DNA of 64,000 bases from Mycolicibacterium sp. Lineage in GTDB: Bacteria; Actinomycetota; Actinomycetes; Mycobacteriales; Mycobacteriaceae. Each line of letters opens with the position of its first letter. Position 1 is the first letter of the stretch. Position numbers and translations under genes: made by a program. Below are positions 17,840 through 25,331 of the stretch, piece after piece. The stretch spans positions 1 to 64,000 of the forward strand of contig JACJWN010000007.1 of NCBI GenBank assembly GCA_020637165.1, written 5' to 3'. The notes beneath the pieces are model-generated. The model worked only from the letters and a program-made list of their open reading frames with translations, searched no databases and was not told the DNA's origin.

Positions 17840-18952
17840 TCACCCGTAGCGTTCGCGCAGCGCCCTGCGGTCCAGCTTGCCGATTCCGCGGCGCGGCAGT
17901 TCATCGATGATGTGCAGTTCGCGGGGCGCCGCGGTCGGGTCCAGAGACTGCTCCACCAGCTCCCGCAGTTCGGCCAGACCGGGCTCCGGCTCCATGGACG
18001 ACACCACCACCGCGGCCGCCACCCGCTGACCCAGCCGGTCATCGGGCACCCCGAACACCGCACACTCGGCCACCGCCGGGTGCTTGCTCAGCACCCCCTC
18101 CACCGCAGCCGGCATGACCGTCAGGCCACCGGTGCTGATCGCCTCATCGGCGCGTCCCAGCACGGTCAGCCGGCCCGAGTCGTCGAACCGTCCGATGTCG
18201 TCGGTGCGGAACCAGCCGCGCTGGGCGAACGGGTCGTCGGGAAGGGGATTGCGGTACCCGACGGCCAGGGTGGCGCCGCCGATGACGACCCGCCCGTCGG
18301 CGCCCGGCCCCCGGGCGTCGATACGCACCTCCACACCGTCCAGTGGCACTCCGTCGTACACGCATCCGCCGGCGGTTTCGCTGGAACCGTAGGTGCGCAC
18401 CACGGTGATGCCGGCTTCGGCCGCGCCGTCGAGCACCGGCCGCGGAGCCGGCCCGCCCCCCAGCAGCACGGCATCCAGGCCGGCCAGGGCCTCGGTTGCG
18501 GCCGGGTCGGCGAGTGCCTTGGCCAACTGGTTGGACACCAGCGCGGTGTAGCGGCGTCCGGAGCCCATTCTCGCCACCGCGCCGGGCAGACCGGAAGGGT
18601 CGAACCCGTCGTTGAGGCCGAGTTCGGCCGGCACCGTGCCGGCCAGCACGCTGCGAACCAGCACCTGGATGCCGGCGATGTGGTGGGCCGGCAACGCCAG
18701 CAGCCAGGTTCCCGGCCCGCCGAGGCGATCGTGGGTGGCCGACGCGCTGGCGATCAACGCGGCCGGTGTCAGCATCGCGCCCTTGGGTGTGCCGGTGGTC
18801 CCGGAGGTGGGGACCACCAGGGCGATGTCGTCGTCGATCTCCTCGCCCACCCGCAGCGCTGTCGTCAGCACCGTGCTTTCCCTAAGGTTTCCCGCCGGTA
18901 TGGGTAGCAGGGGGACATCGCGGCCGTCGAGGACCCCCTGCAGCGTCCTCAA
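17840..18952 (-). CDS. menE: o-Succinylbenzoate-CoA ligase
   Basis: The 370-residue ANL-superfamily ligase activates o-succinylbenzoate to its CoA ester in menaquinone synthesis. It shows the P-loop TSGTTGTPKGAMLT, the LLGGGPAPRPVLD segment, YGSSETAGGCVYDG, the hinge region GRADEAISTGG and the catalytic Lys near RRGIGKLDRRAL. The only usual start in the N-terminal region is TTG 18952, but the frame upstream back to a stop at 19019 encodes LRALAIPPCPSALSL, which looks like the true family N-terminus and has no ATG, GTG or TTG. Confidence 0.9.
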   Translation of the reverse strand: MRTLQGVLDGRDVPLLPIPAGNLRESTVLTTALRVGEEIDDDIALVVPTSGTTGTPKGAMLTPAALIASASATHDRLGGPGTWLLALPAHHIAGIQVLVRSVLAGTVPAELGLNDGFDPSGLPGAVARMGSGRRYTALVSNQLAKALADPAATEALAGLDAVLLGGGPAPRPVLDGAAEAGITVVRTYGSSETAGGCVYDGVPLDGVEVRIDARGPGADGRVVIGGATLAVGYRNPLPDDPFAQRGWFRTDDIGRFDDSGRLTVLGRADEAISTGGLTVMPAAVEGVLSKHPAVAECAVFGVPDDRLGQRVAAAVVVSSMEPEPGLAELRELVEQSLDPTAAPRELHIIDELPRRGIGKLDRRALRERYG

Positions 18953-19005
18953 TAGGGACAGCGCCGACGGACACGGCGGGATGGCGAGCGCACGCAGGGC
19001 GACTA

Positions 19006-19319
19006 TCAGGTCACCTCGTCACCACGGGGATCGTCATCGCGGGGATCATCCAATGGCCAACCGTTGGCCGCGAGCCGGGCGCGAACCCGTTCGACGTCGG
19101 CGGGTGCGGGCAGCTGGTCGGTGATGCGCAGGATCTCCACGCCGATGTCGATGAATCCGGGGCGGGGCAGGCGATCCATGAGTCGGGCCACCTCGGTGAC
19201 TTCGTCGCAGGACAATCGCCGCGACAGCAAAGCCAGGATCGGAAGGTAGTCGTTGCTCGGAAGGCGTTCGGGTAACCGGCACGAAGCCAGGACACAATGG
19301 TGCCCAGGAACCGGTTCAC
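19006..19319 (-). pseudogene. DUF3349 gene broken by a one-base frameshift (Rv0543c-like)
   Basis: A good Shine-Dalgarno (GGAGG) precedes GTG 19319, which opens VNRFLGTIVSWLRAGYP. The next expected residues of the family, (E)RLPSNDYLPILALLSRRLSCDEVTEVA, continue in another frame to the stop at 19006. The two parts join if one G is restored in the run at about 19269-19272 (giving GYPERLP). The restored product would be about 104 residues. It is the equivalent of Rv0543c next to menE. It may be a real loss of function or a sequencing error in a G/C run. A related intact copy lies at 21154-21465. Confidence 0.85.
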
Positions 19320-19563
19320 GCGCGTCACCTCCGATCCGCGCATCCGAGGGCGCACGGTCTGCATGTACGAGTCTAGGCGTGCCGGCGTGCCTGCGCGCCG
19401 CAGATTCGCATCGGCTCCCTATCAGGGCGGACGAACTTTGAGAAGGCCCAGGGTGAACGTTAGATGAACTCCTGTGCCGCTGAGGCAAATTCCCTTTTCA
19501 GGGAACCTTTTCGACCCCGGCGGAAACTTGGTCAAATCGCCGGCAAAGGTTCAGAATTGCTCC

Positions 19564-20829
19564 ATGTCTGCAGAGATGATCATCCTGGTGCTGTTGATCG
19601 CCACCGCGTTGGCGTTCGACTTCACCAATGGATTTCACGACACGGGCAACGCGATGGCGACGTCCATCGCAACCCGGGCGCTGAAGCCCAAAACCGCCGT
19701 CCTGCTGGCGGGGGTGCTGAACCTTGTCGGCGCGTTCCTGTCGGTTGAGGTGGCCGTCACCGTCACCACCTCGGTGCTGCGGGTTCAGGACTCCGATACC
19801 GGGCAACTGTTGCCCGGTATCGACGCCTCGATGGGTTTGACGATCATCTTCGCGGGTCTGATCGGTGGCATCCTCTGGAACCTGTTGACCTGGCTGTTCG
19901 GCATACCTTCGAGCTCCTCGCACGCGTTGTTCGGCGGTCTCATCGGTGCCGGTTTGGCCGCTCTCGGCCTCAAGGGCGTCAATTGGGGCGGCGTCAGCCA
20001 GAAGGTGCTGATACCGGCCGTCGCGGCTCCGCTGATCGCCGGTCTCGTCGCGGCCTGCGGCACCTGGCTGGTGTATCGGATCACCCGCAAGGTTCTGAGC
20101 CGGCGGCGCGAGGAGGGTTTCCGCTGGGGGCAGATCGCCACGGCGTCCTTGGTGGCGCTCTCGCACGGAACCAACGATGCGCAGAAGACGATGGGCGTGA
20201 TCGCCCTGGCGCTGATCACCACCGGACACCTGACCGGCGACGTAAAGAACGACGGCCTGCCGATCTGGATCATCGCCAGCTGCGCCCTCGCGATCGGCCT
20301 GGGTACCTACCTGGGCGGTTGGCGGGTCATCCGCACCCTGGGCAAGGGCCTGGTGGAGATCGAGTCGCCGCAGGGCCTGGCCGCCGAGGCATCCTCGGCG
20401 GCGATCATCCTCAGTTCGAGCGCCGCCGGCATGGCGTTGTCCACCACTCACGTCGCCACCGGCTCGATCCTGGGCAGTGGGGTCGGCAAGCCCGGCGCCC
20501 AGGTTCGGTGGGCGGTCGCCGGCCGGATGGCGGTGGCCTGGCTGGTCACGCTGCCGGCGGCGGCATTGGTCGGTGCTCTGTCCTACTGGGTGTCCTATCT
20601 GATCAAGGATCTGACGGGTTCCCGGTTGGCCGGTGACGGGGTGATCTTCCTGGGACTGGTCGGATTGTCGTTGTACATGTGGTGGCGTGCCCAGCAGCAG
20701 AAGGTCGACCACAGCAACGTCAACGCGGATTGGGATGAAACCACGAATTCGGTTGTGCCCGCAGACGTCCGCAACAAAACCGCAGGTGGGTCGGAGCAGG
20801 CCCCGCCAAAAGCCACCACTTCGGTCTGA
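19564..20829 (+). CDS. pitA: Inorganic phosphate transporter PitA
   Basis: The 421-residue polytopic protein belongs to the PiT family. Both duplicated family signatures are present: FDFTNGFHDTGNAMATSIATRAL at the N-terminus and LVALSHGTNDAQKTMGVIALAL in the second half, and IPSSSSHALFGGLIGAGLA / STTHVATGSILGSGVGKPG are also typical. It is a low-affinity, metal-phosphate and proton-coupled importer. ATG 19564 gives the expected MSAEMIILVLLIATALAFDFTNG start. It is followed by a small membrane gene and a DUF3349 gene, the same trio as Rv0545c-Rv0544c-Rv0543c but in the opposite orientation relative to menE. Confidence 0.94.
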   Translation: MSAEMIILVLLIATALAFDFTNGFHDTGNAMATSIATRALKPKTAVLLAGVLNLVGAFLSVEVAVTVTTSVLRVQDSDTGQLLPGIDASMGLTIIFAGLIGGILWNLLTWLFGIPSSSSHALFGGLIGAGLAALGLKGVNWGGVSQKVLIPAVAAPLIAGLVAACGTWLVYRITRKVLSRRREEGFRWGQIATASLVALSHGTNDAQKTMGVIALALITTGHLTGDVKNDGLPIWIIASCALAIGLGTYLGGWRVIRTLGKGLVEIESPQGLAAEASSAAIILSSSAAGMALSTTHVATGSILGSGVGKPGAQVRWAVAGRMAVAWLVTLPAAALVGALSYWVSYLIKDLTGSRLAGDGVIFLGLVGLSLYMWWRAQQQKVDHSNVNADWDETTNSVVPADVRNKTAGGSEQAPPKATTSV

Positions 20830-20844
20830 CCAAAGGACACGTTG

Positions 20845-21129
20845 ATGCACTATCTGGAAAGTATCTTCAAGGTGCTGGTCGTCGGCCTCCTGTTGGGAGC
20901 CGGGCTGCCCGCGCTGTTCGCCACCGGGATGCTGGCGTACTCGTTCGGCGCGGGTGGTGAGGAAGCGGACCATGTGATCCACAAGCCCAATCCGCCGCTG
21001 AAATACCTCGGCATCTTTCTCTTCCTGTTCGTGGCCTTCGTGATCGTCACCGCGGTGGCCTGGATCACCCGGGCGACGATCATGCATCACTTCGGAATTG
21101 ACCTCTTCCCGATGTTCCCCAAGAAGTGA
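20845..21129 (+). CDS. Small membrane protein downstream of pitA (Rv0544c-like)
   Basis: The 94-residue protein has two hydrophobic helices (about residues 9-32 and 54-75) and a short basic end (DLFPMFPKK). ATG 20845 follows AAAGGA at a suitable distance. It is of unknown function. Conserved association with pitA suggests a role in phosphate transport or its control, which is an inference from context. Confidence 0.78.
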   Translation: MHYLESIFKVLVVGLLLGAGLPALFATGMLAYSFGAGGEEADHVIHKPNPPLKYLGIFLFLFVAFVIVTAVAWITRATIMHHFGIDLFPMFPKK

Positions 21130-21153
21130 CGTTTCCGACGAAGTGAGGTGACT

Positions 21154-21465
21154 ATGTCCGTCGAGAACCCTGAAGGATTCGTCGACAACGTCGTCGGCTG
21201 GCTGCATGACGGCTACCCGCATGGGGTGCCGGCCAAGGATTACTTCCCGTTGCTGGCTCTGCTCATGCGGTCGCTGACCGAGGAGGAAGTCGTCAAGGCG
21301 GCGCGGACCATCGTCCGGCAGACCGACGTCGACACGCCGGTGAGCGAGGAGCAGATTCGCGCCGCCATCCACGAAGTCATCGAGAAGGAACCCAATCCGG
21401 AGGAGATTCACCAGGTCGCGGCCCGGCTGGCCTCGGTGGGATGGCCGCTGGAAAACGGCCGCTGA
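21154..21465 (+). CDS. DUF3349 protein
   Basis: The 103-residue soluble helical protein has the family pattern VDNVVGWLHDGYPHGVPAKDYFPLLALLMRSLTEEEV in the first half and RLASVGWPLENGR at the end. The Shine-Dalgarno GAGGTG lies just before ATG 21154. Structures of the family are known but its function is not. It closes the pitA operon and is a paralogue of the broken copy beside menE. Confidence 0.85.
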   Translation: MSVENPEGFVDNVVGWLHDGYPHGVPAKDYFPLLALLMRSLTEEEVVKAARTIVRQTDVDTPVSEEQIRAAIHEVIEKEPNPEEIHQVAARLASVGWPLENGR

Positions 21466-21468
21466 CCT

Positions 21469-21855
21469 CTAGGTGCGGACGTCGCGGCGCAGGGGGTGGT
21501 CCGCGGGGATCTGAACGAAGATCAGGTCGATTCCGTCGGGGTCCTCGACGTGCATCTCGTAAAGGCCCCACGGCTCTTGGCGGGCCTCGCGGGCGATGGT
21601 GACGCCGCGGGCCTGAAGTTCGTCGGAGATCGCGTGAATATCGCGGACCTGCAGCCACAACGCGCCCGGGAAGGGTCCGGTGGAGTCGGCGGGGTGGCCG
21701 TGGCCGGCCAGTTCGATCAGTGACTGGCCCGCGAAAAAGACCGTGCCGCCGGGGTATTCGCGGGCGATCGCCAGTCCGAGGGCGTCTCGGTAGAAGGCCA
21801 GGGACACCGGGTAGTCCGACGGCCGGAACAGTACCCGGCTGGCGAGGATCTCCAT
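21469..21855 (-). CDS. VOC family (glyoxalase-like) protein
   Basis: The 128-residue protein has two beta-alpha-beta-beta-beta modules of the vicinal oxygen chelate fold: ILASRVLFRPSDYPVSLAFYRDALGLAIAREYP and the second module DIHAISDELQARGVTIAREARQEPWGLYEMHVEDPDGIDLIFVQIP. The DPDG...I end is typical. It is the positional equivalent of Rv0546c. Metal ligands and substrate are uncertain. It converges on the DUF3349 gene, with 3 bases between the stops. Confidence 0.85.
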   Translation of the reverse strand: MEILASRVLFRPSDYPVSLAFYRDALGLAIAREYPGGTVFFAGQSLIELAGHGHPADSTGPFPGALWLQVRDIHAISDELQARGVTIAREARQEPWGLYEMHVEDPDGIDLIFVQIPADHPLRRDVRT

Positions 21856-21870
21856 GGCTTCGTGTCTACC

Positions 21871-22731
21871 TCAGCTGGGCTGCATGCGCTGACGCTTGAG
21901 CAGTCCGTTGAGCACTCGGGGTGCGACGAGGTCGACGGCGCGGGCGGTGATGCCGAAGCGCGGGGCGATGCGCACCGGGCGGTGCCGGGCGGCGTCGATC
22001 ATCCATCCGGCCGCCTCCGTGGGGGTCAGTGCCGGGACGCCCCGGTACTCGCTGGTGGGGGCGATCATCGGGGTGGACACCAGTGGGTAGTAGAGCGTGG
22101 TGGAGTGCACGCCGTTGCGCGACCACTCCGTCTCGATCACCCGGCTCACCGCCGACAGGGCGGCCTTGGAGGCGTTGTAGACGCCGAACAGCGGTGAGGC
22201 CTCGCCGAGCACGCCCCAGGTCGCGACGTTGATGATGTGGCCGTCGCCGCGGTCGATCATTCCCGGCGCCAGGCCGCGGATCAGCCGCAGCGGGGAGTAG
22301 TAGTTCAGCGTCATGGTCCGCTCGACGTCATGCCAGCGGTCCAGCGACTCGGCCAGCGGGCGGCGGATCGAACGGCCGGCGTTGTTGACCAGGATGTCCA
22401 CCGCGCCGAATCGTTCCTCGACGGTGGCGGCGAGTTCGTCGACGGCGTCGAGGTCGGCCAGGTCGCAGGGAATCGCCGCGGCGGTTCCGCCCGCGTTCGC
22501 GATCCTTTGTGTGAGCGCTTCGAGCAGTTCGGCGCGGCGGGCGACGACGATCACCTCGGCGCCCTCGGCCGCGAAGCTCTCGGCCCCGGCCTCACCGATG
22601 CCCGAGGACGCCCCGGTGATGAGCACCCGTTTGCCGCGCAGGTCGATGCGGGTCGCGGCGGGCACCCGCAGCGGCGGGCGCATCCCGGCCAGCGTGATCG
22701 CGTCGGTGATCCGGTGGCGCAAAGGCTTCAC
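21871..22731 (-). CDS. Short-chain dehydrogenase/reductase
   Basis: The 286-residue SDR has the coenzyme motif TGASSGIGEAGAESF, NNAG at about residue 110, and the catalytic pair YNASK. The segment NVATWGVLGEASPLFGVY replaces the usual NxSS. A C-terminal hydrophobic stretch is absent, but basic segments near the end (LLKRQRMQPS) are seen. It resembles Rv0547c in sequence and place. GTG 22731 was chosen because the region upstream is palindrome copy B. Substrate unknown. Confidence 0.88.
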   Translation of the reverse strand: MKPLRHRITDAITLAGMRPPLRVPAATRIDLRGKRVLITGASSGIGEAGAESFAAEGAEVIVVARRAELLEALTQRIANAGGTAAAIPCDLADLDAVDELAATVEERFGAVDILVNNAGRSIRRPLAESLDRWHDVERTMTLNYYSPLRLIRGLAPGMIDRGDGHIINVATWGVLGEASPLFGVYNASKAALSAVSRVIETEWSRNGVHSTTLYYPLVSTPMIAPTSEYRGVPALTPTEAAGWMIDAARHRPVRIAPRFGITARAVDLVAPRVLNGLLKRQRMQPS

Positions 22732-22793
22732 GTGCCCGAGTCTATTGAGTCGGCTGAGCTCGCGGACTTGGCGGCCGCGCGGAATGGTGTGTA

Positions 22794-22851
22794 GTTTTGC
22801 CCACCTTCGAGCGACTAGGGGCACCCGTAGTCGCTCGAAGGTGGGCAAAAC
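22794..22851. repeat. Palindromic repeat, copy B (TTTTGCCCACCTT family)
   Basis: Perfect 24-base arms (22794-22817 and 22828-22851; outer part GTTTTGCCCACCTT, inner part GAGCGACTA) enclose a 10-base loop that is itself partly paired (GGGgcaCCC). It lies between the HAD gene and the SDR gene, both on the minus strand. Confidence 0.92.
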
Positions 22852-22872
22852 GCTTGGTGGTCCCCGGCCCGT

Positions 22873-23532
22873 TCACAGCGCCAGGCCGAACTCCCGCAGC
22901 CCGTCGCGCAGGCCGGTGGGGCGCTGGGCCGTGGGCAGCGGGTCCACCAGGATGAACCCGCAGCCCAGCTCCCGGGCCGCGCCGTCGTTCTCCTCGCTGT
23001 CGCCCACCATGACGGCCTCGGCGGCGTCCACCCCTAGCCGGTCGAGCGCGGCCTGGAAGATGCGCAGATCCGGTTTGGTCGCGCCGAACTCGAAGGACAG
23101 CACGAACTCGTCGGCGTGGACACCGGCGGAGGTGAACGAGCTGCGAATGTCCCAGGCGATGTTGGACACCACCGCAGTGCGAATTCCCTTGCCGGACAGT
23201 GCATTGAGGACGTCCGCGGTGTCGGGGTAGGGCGTCCACGCATCCGGGTCGATGACCCGCTGATAGAGCGCCCGGGCATGCGGGTCGCTCAGTCCGGAGG
23301 ACTGCAGCACGTGCATGTAGGCCTCGCGGTGGAGCGCGGGTTCCAGGTCGCGGTGGACCCAGGCGTGGTAGGCCCGCTCGGTCATCGCCACGCCCGATCC
23401 GGTCGGATGGGTGAGACGGTCCATCAGTTCGGCCTGGAACTGTTCGTCGACACCGGGCATGTCGTCGAACCACCTGTCGTCTTCGTCGAGCCGGAACAGG
23501 GTCCCGGAGAAGTCGAACAGGACCGCGCGCAC
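22873..23532 (-). CDS. HAD superfamily hydrolase
   Basis: The 219-residue protein has the HAD motif I as FDFSGTLF (nucleophile Asp7; the usual second Asp is Ser), a helical cap, motif II in VVSNIAWDI, motif III Lys in EFGATKPDLRIFQAAL and motif IV GDSEENDGAAR. The missing general-acid Asp makes simple phosphatase activity uncertain. GTG 23532 begins right after a 57-bp tandem repeat; the same frame is open through the repeats to TTG 23670, so a longer N-terminus is possible. It is preceded by the fadD8-like gene on the same strand. Confidence 0.82.
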   Translation of the reverse strand: MRAVLFDFSGTLFRLDEDDRWFDDMPGVDEQFQAELMDRLTHPTGSGVAMTERAYHAWVHRDLEPALHREAYMHVLQSSGLSDPHARALYQRVIDPDAWTPYPDTADVLNALSGKGIRTAVVSNIAWDIRSSFTSAGVHADEFVLSFEFGATKPDLRIFQAALDRLGVDAAEAVMVGDSEENDGAARELGCGFILVDPLPTAQRPTGLRDGLREFGLAL

Positions 23533-23533
23533 G

Positions 23534-23673
23534 CCCTCGGCCGCATCGTCAGCCAACGGTGCCGATGGTTGGCTTCCTCCTCGGCCTCGTCCCTCGGCCG
23601 CATCGTCAGCCAACGGTGCCGATGGTTGGCTTCCTCCTCGGCCTCGTCCCTCGGCCGCATCGTCAGCCAACGG
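23534..23673 (-). repeat. 57-bp tandem minisatellite (2.5 copies), MIRU-like
   Basis: Units at 23534-23590 and 23591-23647 are identical, and a partial third copy runs to 23673. On the minus strand each unit contains TTGGCTGACGATG, which offers a TGA stop, a TTG start and an ATG start in different frames. The TGA of the partial copy (23663-23665) is the stop codon of the fadD8-like gene. Because 57 is a multiple of three, the frame into the HAD gene stays open through all copies. The layout resembles mycobacterial interspersed repetitive units (MIRU) but the sequence identity to MIRU was not tested. Confidence 0.93.
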
Positions 23674-25270
23674 CCCGCCCCTTGCTGTGCCAGAACCGCG
23701 CCCGCACCGCCTTCTTGTCCGGCTTGCCCAGCGCCGTCACCGGAACCGAGTCCACCACGATCACCTGCTTGGGGGAGTGGACCGGGCCTTTGCGCCGGCG
23801 GACCTCGTCCTGAATCTCGCCGCTCACCCGCGCCACCGACTCGGCATCGGAGGACTCTCCGGGCCGCAGCACGATCACCGCCGTCACCGCCTCACCCCAT
23901 TTCTCGTCGGGCGTGCCGATGACGTACACCTGAGCCACGGCCGGATGCTCGGCGACGACGTCCTCAACCTCCCGGGGAAACACGTTGAATCCACCGGTGA
24001 CGATCATGTCCTTGACCCGGTCGACGATGTAGAGGAATCCGTCCTCGTCCTGCCGGGCCAGATCCCCGGTGTGCAGCCAGCCGTCGCGGAACGACGCGGC
24101 CGTCTCCTCCGGAAGGTTCCAGTACCCGCCGGCCAGCAGCGGCCCGGACACGCAGATCTCGCCGACCTCGCCGCGCGGCACCGGGTTGCCCGCAGTGTCG
24201 AGCAGTGCCACGCGGGAGAACAGCGTGGGCCGACCGCAGGAGGTCAGCCGCTTCTCGTCGTGGTCGCCCTTGGCCAGGTAGGTGATCACCATCGGGGCCT
24301 CGGACTGCCCGTAGTACTGCGCGAAGATCGGGCCGAACCGGCGGATCGCCTCGGCCAGGCGCACCGGGTTCATCGCCGATGCGCCGTAGTACACCGTCTC
24401 CAGCGAGGACAGGTCGCGGGTGTGGGAATCCGGGTGGTCCAGCAGCGCGTAGAGCATCGAGGGCACCAGCATGGTCGCGGTAATCCGGCGTTCCTCGATG
24501 ACCCGCAGCACCTCGGCCGGGTCGAACCTTCCCAGCACCACCATCTCGCCGCCCTTGACCACCGTCGGCACGAAGAACGCCGCCCCGGCGTGCGACAGCG
24601 GCGTGCACATCAGGAACCGCGGATGCTGCGGCCATTCCCACTCGGCGAGCTGACTCGTCGTCATCGTCATGATCGAACTGACGGTGCCGATCACTCCCTT
24701 GGGCCGGCCGGTGGTGCCGCCGGTGTAGGTGAGCCCGCCGATATGGTCCGGCGCCAGCTCGGCGGCCACCAACGGTTTCGGCGGATAGCCCGCCGCTTCG
24801 GCGATGAGGTCCACCCCGCACTCGGTCAGTTCGGCGGGCACCGGTCCCAGCGTCAGCACCTGCCGCAGCGACGGAACCCGGTCCACCAGCGCGACCGCGC
24901 GCTCGACGAACATCGGCACCGGGTCGATGATCAGCGAGGTCGCGCCGGCGTCGGCCAGCACGTAGGCGTGGTCGTCGAGCGAACCGAGCGGGTGCAGCGC
25001 GGTGCGCCGGTAACCCTGGGTCTGCCCAGCCCCGATGACCATCAGCACCTCGGGACGATTCAGCGACAGCAACCCCACGCAGGTGCCCCCGCCGGCCCCC
25101 AGACCCTCGAACGCCTGCGCGTACTGACTAATCCGGTCGGCCAGCTCCCCGCCGGTCAGCGTGGTGTCCCCGAGGAACAGCACCGGCCGGGTCCGGTGGC
25201 GCTCGAGCGCGGCGACGGTCAGGTGGCCCGAATGCAGGGGATGCCGCAACCGGTCCGGGTCCGGGGTCAT
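23663..25270 (-). CDS. fadD8: Fatty-acid-CoA ligase, FadD8-like
   Basis: The 535-residue ANL enzyme has the ATP-binding loop YTGGTTGRPKGVIGT, the YGQSEAPMVI motif, the DGWLHTGDLARQDEDGFLYIVDRVKDMIVTGGFNVFP hinge region and the catalytic Lys in ALGKPDKKAVRARF near the C-terminus. It matches the place and type of Rv0551c. ATG 25270 was preferred over an upstream extension. The stop codon lies in the 57-bp repeat. It is divergent from an MFS gene. Acyl substrate unknown. Confidence 0.88.
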   Translation of the reverse strand: MTPDPDRLRHPLHSGHLTVAALERHRTRPVLFLGDTTLTGGELADRISQYAQAFEGLGAGGGTCVGLLSLNRPEVLMVIGAGQTQGYRRTALHPLGSLDDHAYVLADAGATSLIIDPVPMFVERAVALVDRVPSLRQVLTLGPVPAELTECGVDLIAEAAGYPPKPLVAAELAPDHIGGLTYTGGTTGRPKGVIGTVSSIMTMTTSQLAEWEWPQHPRFLMCTPLSHAGAAFFVPTVVKGGEMVVLGRFDPAEVLRVIEERRITATMLVPSMLYALLDHPDSHTRDLSSLETVYYGASAMNPVRLAEAIRRFGPIFAQYYGQSEAPMVITYLAKGDHDEKRLTSCGRPTLFSRVALLDTAGNPVPRGEVGEICVSGPLLAGGYWNLPEETAASFRDGWLHTGDLARQDEDGFLYIVDRVKDMIVTGGFNVFPREVEDVVAEHPAVAQVYVIGTPDEKWGEAVTAVIVLRPGESSDAESVARVSGEIQDEVRRRKGPVHSPKQVIVVDSVPVTALGKPDKKAVRARFWHSKGRAVG

Positions 25271-25331
25271 GGGTCCCAGATTAGAACCTGTTTCGGTCCG
25301 CATCGGCGGGACCGCGGAATAGCATCGGTCA

